Positions 26,705 through 64,000 of a stretch of 64,000 nucleotides of DNA are shown one piece after another. Source of the stretch: Antedon mediterranea. Taxonomy: Eukaryota; Echinodermata; Crinoidea; Comatulida; Antedonidae. A program made the translations under genes and the position numbers. The notes beneath the pieces are model-generated. The model was not told the DNA's origin, ran no database searches, and was given only the letters and a program-made list of their open reading frames with translations. Position 1 is the first letter of the stretch; each line of letters starts with the position of its first letter. The DNA lies in the NCBI RefSeq assembly GCF_964355755.1, contig NC_092675.1:5554312-5618311 (forward strand), read 5' to 3'.

Positions 26705-27375
26705 CTACTGAAACAGAGCATCAATTTTTTTTACCTGTGAATTTCACTATTCTATTTAATTGCTTTAATTTTTTTTTATTCAATAAAGCATTAATAGCAG
26801 ATTAATATGATATTCATAATTAGAATTTTTATATTTTCTGCCAGCTGATACTTGACAATATGGCCTATAAAAAATGAATAGCGAGCTTTCATTTTGGGAG
26901 ATGGTAGGTGAATATTAAATCGACCAAGTACAGTCCTAAAAATGAATTTAACAGTGTATAATGGGCTTGTATGCATGCACAGATTAATCTTTTGTATAAA
27001 ATAACTTCATATACCATCCCAAATGAAGGCTAAGGATGGTTGATAACTTTAAGCAGTAGGTTATAGAATGCGTTTGATAGTTAATACAGTAGATGAAAAT
27101 TAAGCTTGGTTAATTTGGCATTTAACTATACTTTGAACTTAGTTGAAATAATAACTACAGTCTGGTATAATGTAATTTTTATTCATAAAGTACACATTCA
27201 GTATGCTCGATGTTATTAGCTGTATGGTGTCGTGATATTTGCGAAATCTAATTAATTGTGAAGTACAGATGGGAATAAGAGTAAAAATCAATGCCTAACT
27301 CTGCCAGATGATTTAATAAAGTATACAAACAATTAATGATGTATGCTCTCCACTACTGTCTATGATATTGAAAAC

Positions 27376-27417
27376 AATCATACTACTACTACTGCTACTA
27401 CAACTTACTACTAGTAG

Positions 27418-27476
<59 letters not shown>

Positions 27477-27522
27477 GTGCTACTACTACTACTTGTGCTA
27501 CTACTACTACTTGTGCTACTTG

Positions 27523-27566
<44 letters not shown>

Positions 27567-27810
27567 GTACTACTACTTGTACTACTACTTGTACTACTAC
27601 TAGTACTACTACTACTAGTACTACTACTACTAGTACTACTACTAGTACTACTGTACTACTACTAGTACTACTACTATGATCTTTCTGTCATCATCTTTGT
27701 TTCCCCTCTTCCTTCTACAACATTCTCAACAACTAGTACTACTACTAGTACTACAACTTACTACTACAACTTACTAGTACTACTACTACTAGTACTACTA
27801 CTACTACTAG

Positions 27811-27848
<38 letters not shown>

Positions 27849-27978
27849 ACTACTACTACTTACTACTACTACTATTACTACTACTACTATTTACTACTAC
27901 TACTGCTGCTACTGCTATTACTACTAAACTACTACTTTTACTACTACTTACTACTTATTACAACTACTACTAACCCTA

Positions 27979-28021
<43 letters not shown>

Positions 28022-28027
28022 ACCCTA

Positions 28028-28079
<52 letters not shown>

Positions 28080-28199
28080 TTTACTACTACTACTACTATT
28101 TACTACTAACTACTACTACTTACTACTACTACTACTACAACTTAATACTACTACTACTACTACTACTTACTACTTACTACTACTACAACTTAATACTAT

Positions 28200-28231
<32 letters not shown>

Positions 28232-28252
28232 ACTACTACTACTACAACTTAA

Positions 28253-28285
<33 letters not shown>

Positions 28286-28310
28286 AACTTAATACTACTA
28301 CTACTTACTA

Positions 28311-28345
<35 letters not shown>

Positions 28346-28350
28346 ATTAT
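27376..28350. repeat. (ACT)n microsatellite array, nearly 1 kb
   Basis: Long runs of ACT/CTA with interruptions (CTTGTG, ACTAGT, AACCCTAACT, ACAACTTAAT) and one non-repeat island at 27675-27735. Apparent Thr/Leu-rich frames of 105 and 62 codons are artefacts of the repeat. Confidence 0.95.
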
Positions 28351-29114
28351 CACTATAATAAATATAGGAATGTTGTAAAGACTTGCAATTGATAACAACC
28401 AATAATCATAATTATCAAGGATGTCATCTTTATCATCAATATCACATTAAATTTCTGTTTCATCAATAATTTGATCAAAAGAAATTGTTGATGTGGTCAT
28501 CAATCATGTCAGTATTAGAAATACATCATACGCAACATAAACTTACAGCTGCTTTTTTATATTAACTGAAAAATGATAATTAGGCTATTTGTGTTTGAAT
28601 AATGATTTTATTCTCCTCGATAGCTTACACATGTTTATTATTAAACTTTATTTACAAAGCAATTCCATCCAGTGTCAATGTCCAAGAGACCTACTTCTAT
28701 TGTCCTAGATATTACTTATTGATCCAAGTTTTGAATAATACTGTATTGTCTACCATATTTGTCATACAGTCCAATACTTGATTATAATCTCACTGCTAAT
28801 TTATGCGTGATCTTAGTATAAGTAGTCCCTTTTGTGCCTATACTTTATGGACTCTTAGAGATATTAAATAAGTTCAAATGGGTCTAAACACAACTTCTAG
28901 ATCCAACAAGTTTTAGGTAAAAAAATAATAGTTATACAGTATTTACTGTATAAAGTCCAGCCCCTTTTTTTATTATTGTAATTTTTGACTAAGGTGTTGT
29001 GTTTCTCTGGATAGCTAATTACATTATTATTATACTTTATTACGGTCACAATTTTAACTCTTATGTTAGCTCTGTTTATTTCTCTCATTTAGGTTTGTGA
29101 TTTTGTTTCTTATT

Positions 29115-29123
29115 TATAAAAAG
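29115..29123 (+). promoter_or_regulatory. TATA-like element upstream of the NWD1-like start
   Basis: TATAAAAAG lies about 345 nt before the start codon. It is a good TATA match, but such strings are common in AT-rich DNA, and a MITE sits between it and exon 1. Only suggestive. Confidence 0.2.
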
Positions 29124-29190
29124 GTTTTTTAATTTAAAACAGACCACAAATTGTATAATTTTTATTCTTGTGTCATTTTGATAATAAACT

Positions 29191-29334
29191 TAAGCGTGGT
29201 TCCCACTAGGATGCAACGCAAGGACGTAAACACAACGCAAGCATGTTTGAATAATCCATCGCTTGTGATTGGTCAACTCACTTACGTTGCGACTACGTCC
29301 TTGCGTTGCGTTCTAGTGGGAACCACGCTTTAAG
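29191..29334. mobile_element. MITE family 2 with a 9-bp flanking repeat, upstream of exon 1
   Basis: TIRs TAAGCGTGGTTCCCACTAGG and CTAGTGGGAACCACGCTTTA, with inner inverted ACGCAAGGACGTA/TACGTCCTTGCGT. The 9-bp TAATAAACT occurs directly on both sides (29182-29190 and 29335-29343). A 60-codon frame across it is an artefact. It is 128 bp upstream of the start codon. Confidence 0.8.
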
Positions 29335-29461
29335 TAATAAACTGAAAAATGTTTACACTGATTTTCCTTCTTTTAGGCTTTGGTTGAATAGAATCAACAT
29401 AGGATGCTATTTATTTCACTTTGAGAATTAAACAAACCAGAACTTGGTGTCAGAAGTCAAG

Positions 29462-60019
<30,558 letters not shown>

Positions 60020-60141
60020 ATCATAATGTTGATGAAAATCAGCCACAATGCCCATGCCTATTTTCAGGTTGCCATTACCATAGCTTTGTTATTTTTGAAT
60101 GATAACTTTACCAATGTCAATATGAATACTACTTGAATAAG

Positions 60142-60147
60142 AATAAA
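60142..60147 (+). terminator. Possible polyadenylation signal
   Basis: AATAAA 123 nt after the stop codon, the first one downstream. Other copies follow further along, so the true 3' end is not settled by sequence alone. Confidence 0.35.
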
Positions 60148-60241
60148 GAGATGAACAAAAGAATAGCAAAGAGAAGAAGAGCAACCATTATGTTTGGAAG
60201 AATTCATTTTAGCAGGGAAGAGGAATTTTAGATGTGGAAAT

Positions 60242-60473
60242 GATGTACCCTAACATGTGACATGTAGGAACATACGATGTACCCTAACATGTGACATGTA
60301 AGAACATCTGACGTATCCTATCATGTGACATGTAGGAACATATGATGTATCCTAACATGTGACATGTAGGAACATACGATGTATCCTAACATGTGGCATG
60401 TAGGAACATACGATGTACCCTAACATGTGACATTTAGGAACATACGATGTACCCTAACATGTGGCATGTAGAA
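60242..60473. repeat. 34-bp minisatellite downstream of the stop codon
   Basis: Six full copies and one partial of GATGTACCCTAACATGTGACATGTAGGAACATAC (34 bp). Each unit holds an ACATGT dyad pair. It starts 223 nt after the stop. Confidence 0.9.
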
Positions 60474-61890
60474 TCATGATCTTGTTCACATGGACACATC
60501 GATGCTCTGGCACGTTTGAACAAACAAATTGAAAATTCAACTCTTGAAACGCCCAGAAACTATGAGATTGTTTAGGTAATCATGATAAAGGAGTACTGTT
60601 GATAATTATGATTCAGTGATGTGATCCATGATTACCCTGGTTATGTAGGCAGGACACTGTTGAACAGCAGCATAATATTGTACATACGTAGTTGGTGTAT
60701 TGGCTACTTGCTAATTTGTAAAATACAACCTGTACCCAAAACATTGGTCTTTCTATTATACCGACATCGGTTGAAGCTTGTGTGTGTATTTTCCTTGTAT
60801 GTTCTTACTAAAAAAAGTTGTCATACAGCACTAACATAATTAAGCAACTATAACAAGAGGTTAGTAGTCTTTGGAACTTATTAAACTATATTTCGGAGCA
60901 ATCCAAAACATTTTAAAACCAACTTTTACAACCTGCATAGCTCTGTAAGAAAAAAGAAATTAATTTTTATAGATTTTATACTAAATTAGAACATAGTTTG
61001 TTTTAAATAAGTTAATTTTGAAAACATATATTTTAATTTCATGAATTAGAATTTTTGAAATCTTTTTCATAATATTAAAATCAGACGTGCTATGGTGCAA
61101 TATTTATTAGCATTCCTAGTGAAACGATTCTTAAAAGCTTAAAATATTCAGTTTTCTTCTTTCCCACATTTCACACTAATAATTCCAAATTAAGGTATTT
61201 TAGTAACAGTATATGTAAAATTATGGATATTTATTGTTATTAGGCGTGACATTCATAATAACAGATTTTATTCCGTTTATTCCATTCCACCAAAAGTTTG
61301 TGTAGAAAATTGTACATTTAATGACTGTGATTTATATTGGACTTTAATATAATTGTACATGATTGACAATATTAAATTTATATTTGGTCCAAGTAAGTCA
61401 TTCTTTTTTTAATAATGTTTAAAGACCAATTCCAATATATATAAAACAAACATAATGAAATATTTTTCACTTTATTAATTTATTTTTATTTTGGTGCAAT
61501 ATTAGTTGTGCTATTATTATTATTACATGTTTTATTTAGGAAAATTTAAACCAAATTTTAAAGGATGTTTTTTTAATGGTGCTACGCACAGGACACACAG
61601 TAGTGGTGATGTTTGTTCCATGTGAAAGCAGCTTTAAGTTTTTAGTTATAGTTTAATAGTTATTTATTAATTTTATTTTATGAAATTTTGAAATATAGCC
61701 GGTGCTATTATTATTTTGCTTTTTAAAAACTACATGTAGTAATTTTATTTTAATAATATTCTTTTGTTTAGTATCTCAAATTAAAATTCCTTAAAAATTG
61801 TCAATGACTTTAATTTATTTGAACACATTAATAAGGAAATGTCTTTCAATTGTAATAGTAATACTTTACTCAAATGTAAGCGCTACCCCT

Positions 61891-62055
61891 TAAGCTCTGT
61901 CTACACTATCAAACTTTGTGTTACAACAACATATGATGTGCCCATATATGGACATGATGATAGTGTATCCCTACCATATTTAAGCATATCACTACCATAT
62001 TTGGGTACATCACACGTTTTTGTCACCTAAAGTTTGATAGTGTAGACAGAGCTTT
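61891..62055. mobile_element. MITE family 1, best-preserved copy
   Basis: TIRs TAAGCTCTGTCTACACTATC and GATAGTGTAGACAGAGCTTTA, nearly perfect over about 24 bp. The inside is CCATATATGGACATGATGAT and CCATATTTGGGTACATCAC. About 165 bp. Confidence 0.8.
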
Positions 62056-62353
62056 AAACATTTGGCCAATGGGCTTATATACAACAACAATATATCAGAA
62101 TGGGCACGGTAGTCTTAATTTACCAGATGATAAGTAGCTATCACTAAATTATCTCATTCATGAATCTTTTATATTGAGGCCAGTATGATATAAGAAAAAA
62201 ACTTTTGTTTTGAAAGGTAGATGAAGGACGAATGTTAAAATGAACAAATACAGTTTAGATAATGAGCCAAAGGGTGTATACTAAGCTTACATGAATGCGT
62301 AGATTAATAATATCTTGTCTCGTTCTCCTAGTGGCCCGAATCGCTATTGTTCA

Positions 62354-62414
62354 GTACATGTGGTGTACAGGTGGTGTACATGTGGTGTACAGGTGGTGTA
62401 CAGGTGGTGTACAT
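62354..62414. repeat. 11-bp tandem repeat (GTACAGGTGGT)
   Basis: About five copies of GTACATGTGGT/GTACAGGTGGT. No gene. Confidence 0.85.
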
Positions 62415-64000
62415 GATGGGAAAAGTTGACTGTACCTCTTTTGTATGGTATTATCAAGAGAGTACTAATATATCTTATTTTTTGTTATATTTAAATTTGA
62501 TTTTATGGAATAATATGTATGTTTTTATCCTACTGGTAGTGTATCCTGAAGCAGTTCTACACATTTTAAAGTAATTTTGTTAATTTGTTAAATGGTTAAA
62601 TGTTATCTACTGTATTATAATAGACAACTCATGCTTGTCATGTGAAAAATTCACTTACTAACTTCACTATATTGAATAATTACTTTCAATATAGTATTAC
62701 AATAAGATTTATTATAAAGAAGAATTCTGTTATCAGGTAAAGATAATTTTAAAAATAATGTGTGTAAATGAAATTAAGTTTTTAACACTTGCTAATTAAA
62801 AGTAAAAAAATGTGTTATTGACAGTTATTTGAACAAAGTGTCAGAGAGGTTTTAACAAGTTTTTATATAAAAATGTGTATATAAAGATTGTGGATCAAAT
62901 ATATAGTATTGAAAATAGTATTTATGTTAATTAAGAATATGTTAATGGTTGATATTAATAGGCCTATGTGTGTGTATTTTCTCATTTTGTGTATTATAAT
63001 AATTCTAATAATAATTGATATTAATATTAATACAAATTGTTCTGTAAATTTAAAAGCAACAGGTGTATCTGTATGATAGCTTAAAAGATAGTTTCGCATT
63101 TGTATAAGATACAAAATTGCAACACAATAGGCTTTTTATATGAGATGAAAATGTAACATTTCATAGCAGACAAGAATCTGTGATAGGCCTAGTTGTCGAA
63201 CAGGGTAGGAATGAGTGTTTTGTTCCATGAGCTCATGTCATTATGACAGTGATTATGTAATAATATTGTGTTATTTGTTGTAGTTACCTTTCAAATTTTC
63301 ACCACCCTTAAGTTTGTTAAAGCGTTTGTAAAAATAACATAATTGTTATAGTGGACAAAGCTAATAAGAATAAATAAGCACATTTTTTCTGTTCTACATT
63401 CTAACAATCTTATTAATTTTATAATTATTTTATAATTAATATAATTATTGCTAGAGTACATGTAGTATATTTTATTTTAAAACAATTATTAAATTTAACA
63501 TTTATATAATACATTTAAAAATGTTAAATAACAATTATTTGAATAAATTAAGTAAATGTTGTAAATGTATGTATAAGATATTTTATGAGGCTGATATGTA
63601 ATTAGATGCTGTAGTCTACTGTATGTAGAAAGGACTGGGTTCAAATCCTAATGTGAACCTTCGAGAGTATACAAAAAAAATTGTTATCGTAGTAAAAAAT
63701 TGATGTTAATTAGCACAAAGTAAAGCATAAAGTAATATGCCAGAAATGGTAGGCTTCTTCTAAATAATAGTACAGCTGATTATCCCATGTATTTTATAAC
63801 CAATCATAACCCTAAAAATACCCCCTAATGCATTTCCCATTTACTGTATCTTTTTTTAACTTTACCTTTTAAAATAATAATAATAATTACTATATAATTA
63901 TCTGTATTTTTAATAATATTTTTCCTGAAAGTAGTGTTATTCTCAAATCTATGTGTGTGTGTTAAAATTCCTTATAAATGTATAATATTAAAAATATTAG

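Larger units (their letters stand above)
60480..64000. other. 3' flank of the NWD1-like gene; no further gene
   Basis: Very AT-rich. Contains only the MITE at 61891 and the 11-bp repeat at 62354. Frames of 60-83 codons are chance. Part may be 3' UTR if a distal polyadenylation site is used. Confidence 0.5.

Noticed and set aside
27362-27679. Thr/Cys-rich 105-codon forward frame
   Set aside because: It is simply the (ACT)n microsatellite read in frame.
63600-63665. tRNA-like box B (GGGTTCAAATCC) near the end of the window
   Set aside because: No convincing box A or acceptor stem; at most a SINE relic.

Overview
This is a metazoan nuclear genomic window. It is AT-rich, contains one spliced protein-coding gene on the + strand, and is otherwise filled with transposon debris and simple repeats. 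No bacterial-style gene organisation is present. The host gene family, the class II tRNA-derived and other tRNA-derived SINEs, the many short TIR elements and the 3'-only non-LTR retrotransposon tails suggest a marine invertebrate. An echinoderm-grade deuterostome is my best guess at low confidence; the sequence does not fix the species.

Layout. Positions 1 to about 29.4 kb hold no gene I can support. They contain reverse-transcriptase tail fragments (191-450, 7630-7990, 8109-8640, 23205-23640), SINEs (6 kb, 12 kb, 22 kb), TIR elements/MITEs (4.1, 4.9, 10.7, 14.3, 19.1, 25.7, 26.5, 29.2 kb), local tandem duplications (3.7-4.1, 15.4-15.8, 20.4-20.7 kb) and a nearly 1-kb (ACT)n array at 27.4-28.35 kb. 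Positions 29462-60019 are the coding span of one gene of 20 GT-AG exons. Joined, they give an uninterrupted frame of 4,899 nt (1,632 residues plus stop). It is a STAND-type NTPase of the NWD1 family: a DUF4062/TIR-like N-terminal region, a NACHT ATPase with an intact P-loop, a helical middle region, about 14 WD40 repeats (two predicted seven-bladed propellers) and a basic tail ending in Cys-Lys-Ile-Leu, a good CaaX prenylation signal. The last 4 kb are 3' flank/UTR with a 34-bp minisatellite and another MITE.

How it works together. The only gene product is the NWD1-like protein. By analogy with apoptosome-like STAND proteins, the WD40 propellers would sense a ligand, NACHT would switch and oligomerise on nucleotide, and the N-terminal domain would be the effector. 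The CaaX tail implies membrane tethering. The introns carry most of the curiosities: a minisatellite of splice-donor-like units right after exon 1, a 24-bp minisatellite open in several frames in intron 6, two 650-700 bp TIR elements with clean 3-bp target duplications, a pair of tRNA-Val-like sequences, and a retrotransposon tail abutting exon 19.

All family calls were made by eye from translated motifs. No database search was run.
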